Positions 35,070-44,588 of a stretch of 64,000 bases of DNA are shown in pieces (the first letter of the stretch is position 1; the number at the start of each line of letters is the position of its first letter). The notes beneath the pieces are model-generated. The model was not told where the DNA came from. It searched no databases and saw only the letters and a program-made list of their open reading frames with translations. The stretch comes from Pseudomonadota bacterium. Its GTDB lineage: Bacteria; Pseudomonadota; Gammaproteobacteria; Burkholderiales; Thiobacteraceae. Both the position numbers and the translations under genes were made by a program. The DNA lies in the NCBI GenBank assembly GCA_021812385.1, contig JAKANO010000010.1:1-64000 (forward strand), written 5' to 3'.

Positions 35070-36212
35070 ATGGCCATAAATTCTGTAATCGTCAACGACA
35101 CGACACTGCGCGATGGCGAGCAAACCGCAGGCGTGGCCTTCACCACAGAAGAGCGCATTGCCATCGCCAGTGCGCTGGCCGCGGCCGGCGTACCGGAAAT
35201 GGAAGTCGGCATTCCGGTCATGGGGCCGGAAGAACATGAAAGCATTCTGGCCATCGCACAACTCGGGCTGCCCTCCCGCCTCATGGCGTGGGGCCGCATG
35301 TGCGATGCCGATCTCAAGGCCGTCGCAAGCTGCGGCGTGAATATCGTCAACCTATCCATCCCCGTTTCCGACATTCAAATCCGGCATAAGCTGGGGCAGG
35401 ATCGGGAGTGGGTTTTGAAAACCATCACGCATTTTGTCTGCATGGGGCTGGATCTGGGCATGGATGTGTGCGTCGGCGGCGAGGACGCTTCGCGCGCCGA
35501 TGTGGAATTTCTGCTGAGCGTGGTCGATGCCGCCCAAGTCGCCGGCGCACGGCGCTTTCGCTTTGCCGACACGCTCGGACTGCTCGATCCCTTCACGACT
35601 TACAAGCGCATCGCGCAATTGCGCGAGGCCAGCGATCTCGAACTGGAAATGCATGCCCACAACGATCTGGGGCTGGCGACGGCCAATACATTGGCAGCGG
35701 TACTGGCTGGGGCAACGCACATCAACACCACGGTGAACGGCTTGGGCGAGCGCGCCGGCAACGCCGCGCTGGAAGAGTCCGTCACCGCTTTGCATCACCT
35801 GTACAACTTCGAGACGCACATCGACACGCGCCATTTTCCGGATATCTCGCGCCTGGTTTCCATTGCTTCGGGGCGCCCGATTCCGGCCAATAAAAGCATC
35901 GTGGGCGAGGCCGTATTCAGCCACGAGTCCGGCATCCATGTGGATGGCCTGATCAAGAATCCCCTCAACTATCAGGGCGTGAATCCGGAGACCGTCGGGC
36001 GCAGCCACAAGCTGGTGCTGGGCAAGCACTCCGGCTCCAGCGCGGTGATGGAAGCCTATGCCGGCATCGGCATCGTGCTTACGGAATTCGAAGCCAAGGC
36101 CATGCTCGCGCGCATTCGCGAACATGCCGTCGCCAACAAGCAGGCCCCGAGCGCCACAGACCTGGAACGCTTCTATCTGGAAGCGCTGCCACGCGCGCTG
36201 GCCCACTCTTGA
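35070..36212 (+). CDS. nifV: Homocitrate synthase
   Basis: Condenses acetyl-CoA and 2-oxoglutarate to homocitrate, the organic ligand of FeMo-cofactor. 380 residues. Conserved [15 protein letters not shown], the metal-binding [16 protein letters not shown] and GKHSGSSAV. Its own NifA/sigma-54 promoter and the nif neighbours separate it from 2-isopropylmalate synthase. First gene of a long unit reaching fixX and beyond. Confidence 0.95.
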   Translation: MAINSVIVNDTTLRDGEQTAGVAFTTEERIAIASALAAAGVPEMEVGIPVMGPEEHESILAIAQLGLPSRLMAWGRMCDADLKAVASCGVNIVNLSIPVSDIQIRHKLGQDREWVLKTITHFVCMGLDLGMDVCVGGEDASRADVEFLLSVVDAAQVAGARRFRFADTLGLLDPFTTYKRIAQLREASDLELEMHAHNDLGLATANTLAAVLAGATHINTTVNGLGERAGNAALEESVTALHHLYNFETHIDTRHFPDISRLVSIASGRPIPANKSIVGEAVFSHESGIHVDGLIKNPLNYQGVNPETVGRSHKLVLGKHSGSSAVMEAYAGIGIVLTEFEAKAMLARIREHAVANKQAPSATDLERFYLEALPRALAHS

Positions 36213-36228
36213 TCGGGAGAATGCAAAC

Positions 36229-37029
36229 ATGACCGTAATGCTGGACGAAAAAACCCTGACCGCCGTGGATGCTGAACCGCGTCCCGGAATATTCGCTCTG
36301 CTGCGCGAAGATGTGTCCTGCGTATTTCAGCGCGACCCGGCGGCGCGCACCACTTGGGAGGTCATCACCACCTATCCCGGCATCCATGCCTTGCTTTGGC
36401 ATCGCATCAGTTACCTTCTGTGGAACCGGAACTGGCGCTATGCGGCGCGCTTCCTGAGTTTCTTCGCGCGCATGTTCACCCAGATCGACATTCATCCCGG
36501 CGCCACCATCGGCCGCCGCTTCTTCATCGACCACGGTTGCGGCGTCGTCATCGGCGAGACCGCCGAGGTCGGCAACGATGTCACGCTGTACCACGGCGTG
36601 ACCTTGGGCGGCGTGTCCTGGAATCCGGGCAAGCGCCACCCCACCTTGTGCGACGGCGTGGTGGTGGGCGCCGGCGCCAAGATACTCGGCCCGATCACCG
36701 TCGGCCGCGCTGCGCGCGTCGGCGCGAATTCGGTGGTGATCCAGGATGTGCCGGACAGCATGACGGTGGTCGGCATTCCAGGCCGCATCGTCTTGCCCGA
36801 GAACCTGCGGCGCATTACGCAGCAAGGCATCGACCTCGACCATCATCTGATGCCGGACCCCGTAGGCAAGGCCATTTCATGCCTGCTGGAGCGTATCGCG
36901 CACCTGGAAAAACATCTGGGCGTTTGCGCCGAAGCGCAAGAAATACCCGCCGCCAGCGACTGCATCACCTGTTCTGAAACCTGCGATCCGGCGCACGTCT
37001 CCGTGAACCTGAAGCGGACTACCCACTGA
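36229..37029 (+). CDS. cysE: Serine O-acetyltransferase, nif-associated
   Basis: Makes O-acetylserine for cysteine synthesis, which feeds Fe-S assembly during nitrogen fixation. 266 residues from ATG 36229. N-terminal helices are followed by a left-handed beta-helix of hexapeptide repeats ([32 protein letters not shown]). A C-terminal extension contains CITCSETC, unusual for housekeeping CysE. It lies 16 bases after nifV. Confidence 0.93.
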   Translation: MTVMLDEKTLTAVDAEPRPGIFALLREDVSCVFQRDPAARTTWEVITTYPGIHALLWHRISYLLWNRNWRYAARFLSFFARMFTQIDIHPGATIGRRFFIDHGCGVVIGETAEVGNDVTLYHGVTLGGVSWNPGKRHPTLCDGVVVGAGAKILGPITVGRAARVGANSVVIQDVPDSMTVVGIPGRIVLPENLRRITQQGIDLDHHLMPDPVGKAISCLLERIAHLEKHLGVCAEAQEIPAASDCITCSETCDPAHVSVNLKRTTH

Positions 37030-37053
37030 ACTAAAACCAGTATTGGAAAAATC

Positions 37054-37386
37054 ATGAGCGCCTTACTCAAACATATGACCACTTTCTCGGCAGCGGAAGA
37101 GTTCCTGGATTATTTTCAGGTGGACTACGAACAATCCGTCGTCCACGTGAACCGTTTGCATATCTTGAAACGCTTTCACCAATACTTTCGCACCACGCCC
37201 GGCACGGCAGCGATGGACGATGAAACGCTGCGCGGGGTATGCAAGGAACTGCTGAGCAAAGCCTACAACGACTTCGTGAAATCCACGCCGGCGCAGGAAA
37301 AAGTGTTCAAGGTGTTTCAGGACACGGACGGCAAGCAGCACGTCACGCTCGACAGCTTGCGCACCTCGCTGCCATCGCACGGCTAA
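37054..37386 (+). CDS. nifW: Nitrogenase-stabilising/protective protein NifW
   Basis: 110-residue NifW, thought to protect MoFe protein from oxygen. The family pattern [16 protein letters not shown] at the N-terminus and [14 protein letters not shown] are clear. It lies between cysE and fixA in one operon. Confidence 0.94.
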   Translation: MSALLKHMTTFSAAEEFLDYFQVDYEQSVVHVNRLHILKRFHQYFRTTPGTAAMDDETLRGVCKELLSKAYNDFVKSTPAQEKVFKVFQDTDGKQHVTLDSLRTSLPSHG

Positions 37387-37399
37387 GGAGTCGCTCATC

Positions 37400-38245
37400 A
37401 TGCACATCGTCGTTTGCATCAAGCAAGTTCCGGACAGCGCGCAGATTCGCGTGCATCCCGTGACCAACACCATCATGCGCCAAGGCGTGCCGGCCATCGT
37501 CAATCCCTATGACTTGTTCTCCCTGGAAGAAGCGCTGCGCTTGAAGGATAAATTCGGCGGCCGCGTCACCGTGCTGTGCATGGGCCCGCCGCAGGCCGAA
37601 GCCGCGCTGCGCAAGGCCATCTCGTTCGGCGCCGACGACGCCATCCTGGTGACGGATCGCGCCTTCGCCGGCTCCGACACCCTGGCCACGAGTTTCGCCC
37701 TGGCCTCGGCCATCAAGAAAATTCAAGAGGACATGCCGGTGGACATCGTGTTCGCCGGCAAACAAACCATCGACGGCGATACCGCGCAAGTCGGCCCCGG
37801 CATCGCCAAGCGCATGGATCTGCAACTGCTGACCTATGTCTCCAAGATCGTCGATCTGGATTTGGACAAGCGCGAAATTACCTTGCACCGCCGCGCCGAA
37901 GGCGGCGTGCAAGTGCTGCGCACCAAACTGCCTTGCCTCATCACCATGCTCGAAGGCACCAATGAAATGCGCTTCGCCACCATGCCCAATATGTTTCGCG
38001 CCGCGCGTTATCCGCTCAAGCAATGGGACAAAGACGCCGCCGGCATCGAAGACGTGAGCAAGATCGGACTCAAAGGCTCGCCCACCATCGTCAGCAAAGT
38101 GTTCGCGCCGCAGGCCAAAACGGTGCGCGCCGAAATCATCGACTGCGAGAGCAAGCATCCCAAGGATCTTTCCGTCACGCTGCTGACGAAGATGTTTACC
38201 AAGTTTCCGAACCTGGCCGAGGAAATCGGCAAAGGCGCTGGATAG
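37400..38245 (+). CDS. fixA: Electron transfer flavoprotein beta subunit FixA
   Basis: 281-residue ETF-beta subunit of the bifurcating FixABCX complex. It carries the VCIKQVPDSAQIRVHP start and GKQTIDGDTAQVGPGIA. The complex splits NADH electrons between quinone and ferredoxin/flavodoxin for nitrogenase. It begins 13 bases after nifW. Confidence 0.95.
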   Translation: MHIVVCIKQVPDSAQIRVHPVTNTIMRQGVPAIVNPYDLFSLEEALRLKDKFGGRVTVLCMGPPQAEAALRKAISFGADDAILVTDRAFAGSDTLATSFALASAIKKIQEDMPVDIVFAGKQTIDGDTAQVGPGIAKRMDLQLLTYVSKIVDLDLDKREITLHRRAEGGVQVLRTKLPCLITMLEGTNEMRFATMPNMFRAARYPLKQWDKDAAGIEDVSKIGLKGSPTIVSKVFAPQAKTVRAEIIDCESKHPKDLSVTLLTKMFTKFPNLAEEIGKGAG

Positions 38246-38259
38246 GAAACTCAAATGCT

Positions 38260-38378
38260 AACCGCAGAGGCGCAGAGGCGCTGAGAAAAGCAATGACTAT
38301 GTGCTCCATCCAAATTTGTATTGGTATCGATGCAGTAGAAAGATCAAGAATTTCTCCGCGTCTCCGCGCCTCTGCGGT
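38260..38378. repeat. Dispersed inverted repeat, copy 6
   Basis: Arms AACCGCAGAGGCGCAGAGGC and GCGCCTCTGCGGT occupy the fixA-fixB gap. Intercistronic position, so it is probably transcribed. Confidence 0.82.
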
Positions 38379-38408
38379 GAAGGATTTTCTAAGCAAAGGA
38401 AACGCAAT

Positions 38409-39500
38409 ATGAGCGAAGCAACCGAACAGAAGAAACCCGCCGGTCGGCGCAAATTCGAACTGGACCCGCGCCTGGCGTCTTACAAGGGCGTATGGGTGTT
38501 CGTCGAACACGAGCGCGGTGTGGCCCATTCGGTGTCATGGGAGCTGATGGGCGAAGGCCGAAAACTCGCGGACAAGCTCGGCGTGCCGCTCGCCGGTGTG
38601 GTCATGGGCGCACCCGGAATTCATTCGCGACATTTTTGCCAGGAGGCGTTCCACTACGGCGCCGACTTGTGCTACCTAATGGAAGACCCGGTGCTGGCTG
38701 ATTATCGCAACCAGCCCTTCACCAAGGGCCTGACCGATTTGGTCAACGCTTATCAGCCGGAGATTTTACTGCTCGGCGCCACCACCCTCGGCCGCGATCT
38801 GGCCGGCAGCGTCGCCACCACTTTGCAGACCGGGCTTACCGCCGACTGCACCGAACTCAACATCGACATGGAAAATCGCAGTCTCGCCGCCACGCGCCCT
38901 ACCTTCGGCGGCAGCCTGTTGTGCACCATCGTCACGCTGAACTATCGCCCGCAGATGGCCACGGTGCGGCCGCGCGTGATGAGCATGCCGAAAAAAGATG
39001 AAACGCGCACTGGCAGCATTATTGAAAATTCGCTGGGCTTGATCGAAACCGACATCGTCACCAAGGTGCTGCAATACATGCCGGACAACCTGCAAGACAA
39101 GCCGCAGCTACCCTTCGCCGACATCATCGTCTCCGGCGGGCGCGGCATGAAGCGGCCGGAGAATTTCCAACTCATCTGGGATTTGGCCAAAGTGCTCGGC
39201 GCGGAAGTCGGCGCCACACGCCCGGTGGTGCAAGCCGGCTGGGTGGATCTGGATCGGCAAGTCGGGCAATCCGGTAAGACCGTGCGCCCCAAGCTCTACA
39301 TCGCCGCCGGCATTTCCGGCGCGATTCAGCACCGCGTGGGCATGGAAGGTTCGGACGTGATCATCGCCATCAACAGCGACCCGAACGCGCCGATCTTCGA
39401 CTTCGCCACCTACGGCATTGTCGGCAATGCGATGACGGTCTTGCCGGCCTTGACCGAAGCGTTCCGGCAGCAGTTGGCGACGGCGAAAGTGGCGGTTTAA
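38409..39500 (+). CDS. fixB: Electron transfer flavoprotein alpha subunit FixB
   Basis: 363-residue ETF-alpha. The C-terminal FAD-binding segment [19 protein letters not shown] is intact. ATG 38409 is the real start; the ORF track extends into repeat copy 6. It forms the FixAB heterodimer with fixA. Confidence 0.95.
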   Translation: MSEATEQKKPAGRRKFELDPRLASYKGVWVFVEHERGVAHSVSWELMGEGRKLADKLGVPLAGVVMGAPGIHSRHFCQEAFHYGADLCYLMEDPVLADYRNQPFTKGLTDLVNAYQPEILLLGATTLGRDLAGSVATTLQTGLTADCTELNIDMENRSLAATRPTFGGSLLCTIVTLNYRPQMATVRPRVMSMPKKDETRTGSIIENSLGLIETDIVTKVLQYMPDNLQDKPQLPFADIIVSGGRGMKRPENFQLIWDLAKVLGAEVGATRPVVQAGWVDLDRQVGQSGKTVRPKLYIAAGISGAIQHRVGMEGSDVIIAINSDPNAPIFDFATYGIVGNAMTVLPALTEAFRQQLATAKVAV

Positions 39501-39508
39501 ATAATCTT

Positions 39509-39615
39509 TCACCGCGAAGGACGCAAAGGTACGCGAAGGAAAAACGATGATTTCATTCTTGCCAGTGCCGTTGCAAACAAAGGTTTCCTTTGCGTACCTT
39601 TGCGTCCTTCGCGGT
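39509..39615. repeat. Dispersed inverted repeat, copy 7 (ACCGCGAAGG variant)
   Basis: Arms CACCGCGAAGGACGCAAAGG and TTTGCGTCCTTCGCGGT, nearly perfect complements, in the fixB-fixC gap. Confidence 0.85.
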
Positions 39616-39648
39616 AAAACGCCGTTATAGGCTTTAAGGAGAAGTTTC

Positions 39649-40947
39649 ATGGACGAAAAATTTGATGCAATCGTGATCGGCGCCGGCCCTTCGGGCAATG
39701 CGGCCGCCTACACCATGGCCAAGGCCGGGTTGAAAGTCTTGCAGATCGAGCGCGGCGAATATCCCGGCTCGAAGAACGTGCAAGGCGCGATTCTGTATTC
39801 AAAAGCACTTGAGGAAATCATCCCGGATTTCCGCGAGGACGCGCCGCTGGAGCGGCACATCATCGAGCAGCAGATGTGGGTGCTGGACGACGCTTCCTAC
39901 GTCGGCTCCACTTACCGTTCCGACGAATTCAATAAGCAGCCCTACAACCGCTACACCATCATCCGCGCCCAGTTCGACAAGTGGTTCTCGAAGCGCGTGC
40001 AGGAGGCCGGCGCGCTGCTGGTGTGCGAAACCACCGTGACCAATCTGATCATGGATCGCGACCGGGTGATCGGCGTGCAGACCGACCGCGAGGGCGGCTC
40101 GGTGTACGCCGACGTGGTGATCCTGGCCGACGGCGTGAATTCGCTACTGGCGAAGAAGGCCGGCTTTCATGCCGAACTCGAACCGGGGGACGTGGCGCTG
40201 GCGGTGAAGGAAATCCACTTCCTGCCGGAAGAGACCATCCAGGCCCGCTTCAACATCGCCGAGGGCGAAGGCGTGGTGATCGAGATGGCGGGCAAGATCA
40301 CCCAGGGCATGATGGGCACCGGTTTTCTCTACACCAACAAGGATTCGATCACCATCGGCGTGGGCTGCATGCTGTCCGATTTCAAACAGCAAAAAATCAC
40401 GCCCTATGCTTTGCTGGAACAGATGAAAGCACACCCTGCGATCAAGCCGCTGCTGGCCGGCGGCGAGATGAAGGAATACACCGCGCACCTGATTCCGGAA
40501 GGCGGCTACAAGGCCATGCCCCAGCTCTACGGCGAGGGCTGGATGATCGTGGGCGACGCCGGCATGTTCGTCAACGCGGTGCACCGCGAGGGCTCCAACC
40601 TGGCCATGACCACCGGCCGCTACGCTGCCGAGACCGTGATCGACTTGCTGCAAAAGAAACTGCCCATGACTGCCGCCAACCTGGCTTACTACCAAGGCCG
40701 GCTCGAAGACAGTTTCGTCATGAAAGATCTGAAGAAGTACAAAAACATGCCCGAGGTTTTCCATAAGAACAACCAGTTCTTTACCGACTACCCCGAGCTG
40801 CTCAACCGCGCCGCCCACACCATGCTCACCGTCGATGGCGTGGACAAGAAAACCAAGGAACGCGAAATCCGCAAGAGTTTCAAACAGCGCCGCTCCTTGT
40901 TCGGATTGATGGGCGACGCATTCAAGATGTGGAGGGCATTCGAATGA
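39649..40947 (+). CDS. fixC: FixC, ETF-quinone oxidoreductase-like flavoprotein
   Basis: 432-residue FAD protein. The dinucleotide-binding motif is [19 protein letters not shown], and the ETF-QO-like body includes [20 protein letters not shown]. It links FixAB to the quinone pool. Ribosome site AAGGAGAAG precedes the ATG. Its stop overlaps the fixX start (ATGA). Confidence 0.95.
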   Translation: MDEKFDAIVIGAGPSGNAAAYTMAKAGLKVLQIERGEYPGSKNVQGAILYSKALEEIIPDFREDAPLERHIIEQQMWVLDDASYVGSTYRSDEFNKQPYNRYTIIRAQFDKWFSKRVQEAGALLVCETTVTNLIMDRDRVIGVQTDREGGSVYADVVILADGVNSLLAKKAGFHAELEPGDVALAVKEIHFLPEETIQARFNIAEGEGVVIEMAGKITQGMMGTGFLYTNKDSITIGVGCMLSDFKQQKITPYALLEQMKAHPAIKPLLAGGEMKEYTAHLIPEGGYKAMPQLYGEGWMIVGDAGMFVNAVHREGSNLAMTTGRYAAETVIDLLQKKLPMTAANLAYYQGRLEDSFVMKDLKKYKNMPEVFHKNNQFFTDYPELLNRAAHTMLTVDGVDKKTKEREIRKSFKQRRSLFGLMGDAFKMWRAFE

Positions 40948-41249
40948 TCCCCGAAAAAGCACCGGTTAAAGTTGAAGAAAAACTGTTCCAGAATCGCTAC
41001 CGCGTCGATGCCGGCCGGCCGCACATCAACATCAAAAATCCGACCACCTGCCAAGTGGAATGCAAGACGCAGGAATGCACGGTGTGCTGCCCGGCGGGTT
41101 GCTACACGGCGGAAGGCAACGGCCAAGTGGTACTGATCACCGACGGCTGCCTGGAATGCGGCACCTGCCGCATCATCTGCACCACCTACCGCAATGTGGA
41201 TTGGGAATATCCGCGCGGCGGGTATGGGGTGCTGTTCAAGTTCGGTTAA
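40944..41249 (+). CDS. fixX: Ferredoxin-like protein FixX
   Basis: 101-residue ferredoxin-like partner of FixC. A 4Fe-4S motif [11 protein letters not shown] and other Cys in [19 protein letters not shown] 40944 gives the usual length; the TTG at 40929 is less likely. Translationally coupled to fixC. Confidence 0.95.
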   Translation: MIPEKAPVKVEEKLFQNRYRVDAGRPHINIKNPTTCQVECKTQECTVCCPAGCYTAEGNGQVVLITDGCLECGTCRIICTTYRNVDWEYPRGGYGVLFKFG

Positions 41250-41260
41250 CACCATTTTTT

Positions 41261-41330
41261 CACCGCGAAGGACGCAAAGGTTAACTCTGTAAATCGCTTT
41301 TCCTTCGCGTTACTTTGCGTCCTTTGCGGT
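41261..41330. repeat. Dispersed inverted repeat, copy 8
   Basis: Arms CACCGCGAAGGACGCAAAGG and CTTTGCGTCCTTTGCGGT with only a short loop, between fixX and the thioredoxin-like ferredoxin gene. Confidence 0.85.
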
Positions 41331-41363
41331 TATTGCTTTTAAGATCAATCAAGGAGAACTATT

Positions 41364-41684
41364 TTGCCTAAACCCGAAAAACACGTTTTCGTCTGCGTCC
41401 AAAATCGCGGCCCCGGCCACCCGCGCGGCTCCTGCATGCAAAGCGGCGCCAGCGATCTGTGGGAGGAGTTCGCCTACGCCTTCCAGCAGAAGAACCTGAA
41501 CGGCCGCTTCGCGCTCAGCAACACCGGCTGCCTCGGCCCCTGCAACGGCCCGCACGTGCTGGTGTATCCGGAGGGCGTGATGTACGCCAAGGTCGGCAAG
41601 GAAGATGTCGCCGCCATCGTCGACGAACATCTGCTGGGCGGCACGCCGGTGGAACGGCTTCAGTTACCACCGGAAATCTGGTGA
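41364..41684 (+). CDS. Thioredoxin-like 2Fe-2S ferredoxin
   Basis: 106-residue ferredoxin of the Shethna/Aquifex Fd4 type. Four Cys ligands: VCVQNRGPGHPRGSC and NTGCLGPCNGPHVLV. Such proteins occur in nif clusters of Azotobacter and relatives, possibly as electron carriers or redox partners. It lies behind repeat copy 8 and four bases before the next gene. Confidence 0.88.
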   Translation: MPKPEKHVFVCVQNRGPGHPRGSCMQSGASDLWEEFAYAFQQKNLNGRFALSNTGCLGPCNGPHVLVYPEGVMYAKVGKEDVAAIVDEHLLGGTPVERLQLPPEIW

Positions 41685-41688
41685 CGGC

Positions 41689-42177
41689 ATGAGCGGCGAT
41701 GCCTTCGGCGTGGCCATCGGCTTCGCGACGCCGCCGCGCATCGACGCCCTGCTGCGCCAGGCGGCGGAGCGCTACGCCGATACGCAGCAGGCCGAATTCC
41801 TGCTGTGGACCGCGCTGAAGACCGACCCGGAATGCTTGGGCAGCTATTTCTCGCTGTATAAGTTCTACTTCTACAAACGCATGCTGCCGGATGCCGAGGA
41901 CGTCGCCCTGCTCGCGCTCGAAACCGCCGCGCGCCAGGGCGGGTTCAACGCGGATTGGATGCAGCTCGATGCAAACTCCGTCGACTGGAAGCGCATCGAC
42001 GCGCCGCAGCACTTCTATCTGTTCACGCTGAAGGCGCTGGCCTTCATGCGCCTGCGCTTGGAGCGACCGCAAGAAAGTTTGGAACTGCTCGCCAAATTGC
42101 AGGAACTCGATCCACAAGATTCGGTGGGCGCCTCCGTCATTCGCGATCTGGCAGCGACGGGAATCGGTATGGCTTAG
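41689..42177 (+). CDS. TPR-like helical protein, nif-associated
   Basis: 162-residue helical protein from ATG 41689. Helix-turn-helix pairs such as YADTQQAEFLLWTALKTDPE and PEDAEDVALLALETA-like stretches resemble tetratricopeptide repeats (two to three). It is four bases downstream of the ferredoxin gene, last in the nifV-fix unit. Probably a protein-protein interaction factor. No enzymatic motif. Confidence 0.65.
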   Translation: MSGDAFGVAIGFATPPRIDALLRQAAERYADTQQAEFLLWTALKTDPECLGSYFSLYKFYFYKRMLPDAEDVALLALETAARQGGFNADWMQLDANSVDWKRIDAPQHFYLFTLKALAFMRLRLERPQESLELLAKLQELDPQDSVGASVIRDLAATGIGMA

Positions 42178-42215
42178 TCGATCCTTGCACCATTCTGGTG
42201 CTTGCGAAAGACGCT

Positions 42216-42231
42216 TGGTACGATACTTGCG
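42216..42231 (+). promoter_or_regulatory. Putative sigma-54 promoter of the glutaminase fusion
   Basis: TGGTAC-GATAC-TTGCG keeps the GG-N10-GC spacing, with one mismatch in the -24 box. It is 35 bases before the ATG. An inverted repeat GCACCA-N3-TGGTGC (42187-42201) sits just upstream. No TGT-N10-ACA site was found nearby. Confidence 0.5.
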
Positions 42232-42236
42232 TGCCT

Positions 42237-42260
42237 CTCTTTTTGGACAACCAAAAAGAG
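42237..42260 (+). promoter_or_regulatory. Perfect 10-bp hairpin in the leader of the glutaminase gene
   Basis: Arms CTCTTTTTGG and CCAAAAAGAG with a 4-base loop end six bases before the start codon. The right arm includes the AAAGAG that would act as ribosome-binding site. The hairpin could therefore mask translation initiation, or it could be a protein-binding site. Confidence 0.6.
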
Positions 42261-42265
42261 ACTCC

Positions 42266-44089
42266 ATGCGATCCCCTCTCCAGACTTACCTAGAAGAACT
42301 CCACAGCCAACTGGGTAACCTACAGGCGGGCGCAGTAGCGAGTTATATCCCGGAACTCACCAAAGCGAACCCGGACTGGTTCGGCATCAGTCTCGTCACC
42401 ATGGACGGTGTAGCCTATTCCGTAGGGGATTCCGAGCAGTTATTCACCATTCAATCGATCTCCAAACCCTTCGTCTACGGCACCGCACTTGCCGACCGGG
42501 GGCTTGAACTCGTCATGAATAAAGTGGGAGTGGAGCCGAGCGGCGACGCCTTCAATTCGATTAGCCTGAATCCCCAAACTGGCGCACCGCTCAATCCCAT
42601 GATCAATGCTGGTGCAATTGCCACAAGCAGCCTGGTTGCCGGAAGAGACCCCGAGGCGCAGTGGCAGCGTATCGAAGCCTCCATGGCCGCGTTCATGGGC
42701 CGGGACATCAACATCGACGAAGCGGTGTATCGATCCGAAAGCGAGACCGGCTTCCGCAATCGCGCCATCGCCTGGATGCTGAAGAATTTCGGCATCATCG
42801 ACGGCGAACCCATGGCGTCGCTGGAAAATTATTTTCGGCAGTGCTCCATCCTGGTGAGTGGCCGGGATCTGGCCTACATGGCGGCAACATTGGCGAATGG
42901 CGGGGTGCATCCGCTCACCGGACAGCGCGCGCTACCGGAAGAGCACGTCGAGCGCATGCTGAGCGTCATGGCGACTTGCGGCATGTACGACTTCGCCGGC
43001 AGCTGGCTGTATGAGGTTGGAATGCCAGCCAAGAGTGGCGTGGGCGGCGGCATCATTGCGGTGTTGCCAGGCCGTTTCGGCATTGGCATCTTTTCCCCGA
43101 GACTCGACGAAAAAGGCAATAGCGTGCGCGGCATTGCGGCCTGCAAGCAGCTATCCCAGGACTTCAACCTGCACGTCTTTTCTCACGCGCGAGATCCGCA
43201 CATGGTCTTAGGTCGCGTCTACACCGGCGCCGATGCCCCCTCGCGCCGACAGCCGGTGCCGGAAGCGCGCGTGCTCCTGAACGAATTGGCGCAGCGTATC
43301 AAGTATCTCAGCCTGCATGGATTTCTGGCCGTCGATGGCGCGGAATACATCATCCGGCGCATGCAAGAGATGGACGCCGACAGTGACAGCTTTATTCTGG
43401 ACATGCACCAGGTCACAGGCGTATCCGAAAGCGCCGCCCGCCTTCTCAATCAGGCGCGCCTCGGTTTCGGCGCAGCAGGGATCGCCGTGGTGTATTCGCG
43501 CATCCATGACCGCGCGGCCATCATGAACCCGCTGAGCAAGTCGGTGCAGAAGGACGACCACGGTTTCCTCAGCTTTGAGGACAATGACTTGGCGGTGGAA
43601 TGGTGCGAGAACCGGTTGCTGGGAGAGAACACTCTAACCACTGCCAGGGTCTGCTCCCTAGCCGACTCCACCTTGTTCAAGGACGTGCCGGAGGCCCTGA
43701 TAAAACAGGTCGAGGCGGTGAGCCGCACCCAGGCATTCGCCCAAGGCGAATGCATCTTGACGATTGGCCAGGCCGCGGATGGCTGTGTCTATTTCATTGA
43801 GTCCGGCCATGTCAGCATCTTGGTTCCACTGGAAGACGGCGCCCATCAGCGTATCGCTTCGCTCGGGCCCGGCATGGAATTCGGCGAGATGGCGCTGCTG
43901 GGCCAAATAACCCGCAGCGCCTCGGTCTACGCCGACACGGCGGTCACTTGCAGGATCCTTGAATCCCGCGACCTCGACAAAATTTCGGACCAGATGCCGC
44001 TGTTGAAGATCACGCTGCTGCAAAACCTGGCCAAGGAAATGGCCAGCAAACTACGCCGGGCCACCCAGTGGATCGCCGTACTGGCCTGA
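42266..44089 (+). CDS. glsA: Glutaminase fused to STAS and cyclic-nucleotide-binding domains
   Basis: A 607-residue three-domain protein. The first about 310 residues are a serine-dependent glutaminase with the SxxK motif SISKPF and NPMINAGAIA. A STAS-like domain follows (about 340-440, LDMHQVTGVSESAARLL). A cNMP-binding domain ends the protein (about 480-590, GQAADGCVYFIESGHVSIL, then GMEFGEMALLGQITRSASV). It hydrolyses glutamine to glutamate and ammonium; the added domains suggest allosteric control by a nucleotide. ATG 42266 begins after a leader hairpin. The nif-island position hints at nitrogen-status control. Confidence 0.9.
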   Translation: MRSPLQTYLEELHSQLGNLQAGAVASYIPELTKANPDWFGISLVTMDGVAYSVGDSEQLFTIQSISKPFVYGTALADRGLELVMNKVGVEPSGDAFNSISLNPQTGAPLNPMINAGAIATSSLVAGRDPEAQWQRIEASMAAFMGRDINIDEAVYRSESETGFRNRAIAWMLKNFGIIDGEPMASLENYFRQCSILVSGRDLAYMAATLANGGVHPLTGQRALPEEHVERMLSVMATCGMYDFAGSWLYEVGMPAKSGVGGGIIAVLPGRFGIGIFSPRLDEKGNSVRGIAACKQLSQDFNLHVFSHARDPHMVLGRVYTGADAPSRRQPVPEARVLLNELAQRIKYLSLHGFLAVDGAEYIIRRMQEMDADSDSFILDMHQVTGVSESAARLLNQARLGFGAAGIAVVYSRIHDRAAIMNPLSKSVQKDDHGFLSFEDNDLAVEWCENRLLGENTLTTARVCSLADSTLFKDVPEALIKQVEAVSRTQAFAQGECILTIGQAADGCVYFIESGHVSILVPLEDGAHQRIASLGPGMEFGEMALLGQITRSASVYADTAVTCRILESRDLDKISDQMPLLKITLLQNLAKEMASKLRRATQWIAVLA

Positions 44090-44125
44090 CCCTTCATTCG
44101 CGTTCTGAACCCGGCATGCATCTAA

Positions 44126-44181
44126 AGGTATCTTTCTTGCTTTACCCTCTGAGAGGTCATGATTTTGTCGGCTATGCAACA
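44126..44181 (+). promoter_or_regulatory. Possible sigma-54/NifA elements before the Rieske-oxidase pair
   Basis: AGGTAT-CTTTC-TTGCT (44126-44141) keeps GG-N10-GC. A TGT-N10-ACA element lies at 44166-44181. The order (activator site downstream of the promoter) is atypical, so this may be a chance match. An inverted repeat GCGAGA/TCTCGC also lies at 44194-44217. Confidence 0.3.
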
Positions 44182-44255
44182 TAAATCAGATCAGCGAGAG
44201 ACCTTAACGTATCTCGCATCGACTCACAGTGGTATAGAACGGGAATGGAGCATGT

Positions 44256-44588
44256 ATGGCTTACGCCAATGTCTGCAAACAAAGCCTGCTGTACGAGGGC
44301 GAGTTGGTTCCCTGTAAGGTTGACGACAAGGAAATTATCATCATGTGGCCGGATGGCGGGCAGCCGAAAGCCTATGATGCAGCCTGCCCGCATGAAAAAG
44401 TATCGCTGGCGCGCGGCGACTTCAACGGCCGCATTCTCTACTGTATCGCCCATGGCTGGGTGTTTGATGGCCATAGCGGGAAATGTCTGCAACCCACTGG
44501 GTGGACGCTGAAGGAATATCCCTTGCGCTTCGTCGATGGCATGGTGCAGGTCGATCTCGCCAAAAACCCGGAACAGGAAATATCTTGA
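44256..44588 (+). CDS. Rieske-type 2Fe-2S ferredoxin, nif-associated
   Basis: 110-residue soluble Rieske protein. Cluster ligands CPH (ACPHEKVSL) and C-x2-H (YCIAHGWVFDG) are in place, and the protein ends without a membrane segment. GGAG precedes the ATG. It overlaps the following flavin oxidase gene (TTGA), so the two are coupled and may be redox partners. Confidence 0.88.
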   Translation: MAYANVCKQSLLYEGELVPCKVDDKEIIIMWPDGGQPKAYDAACPHEKVSLARGDFNGRILYCIAHGWVFDGHSGKCLQPTGWTLKEYPLRFVDGMVQVDLAKNPEQEIS

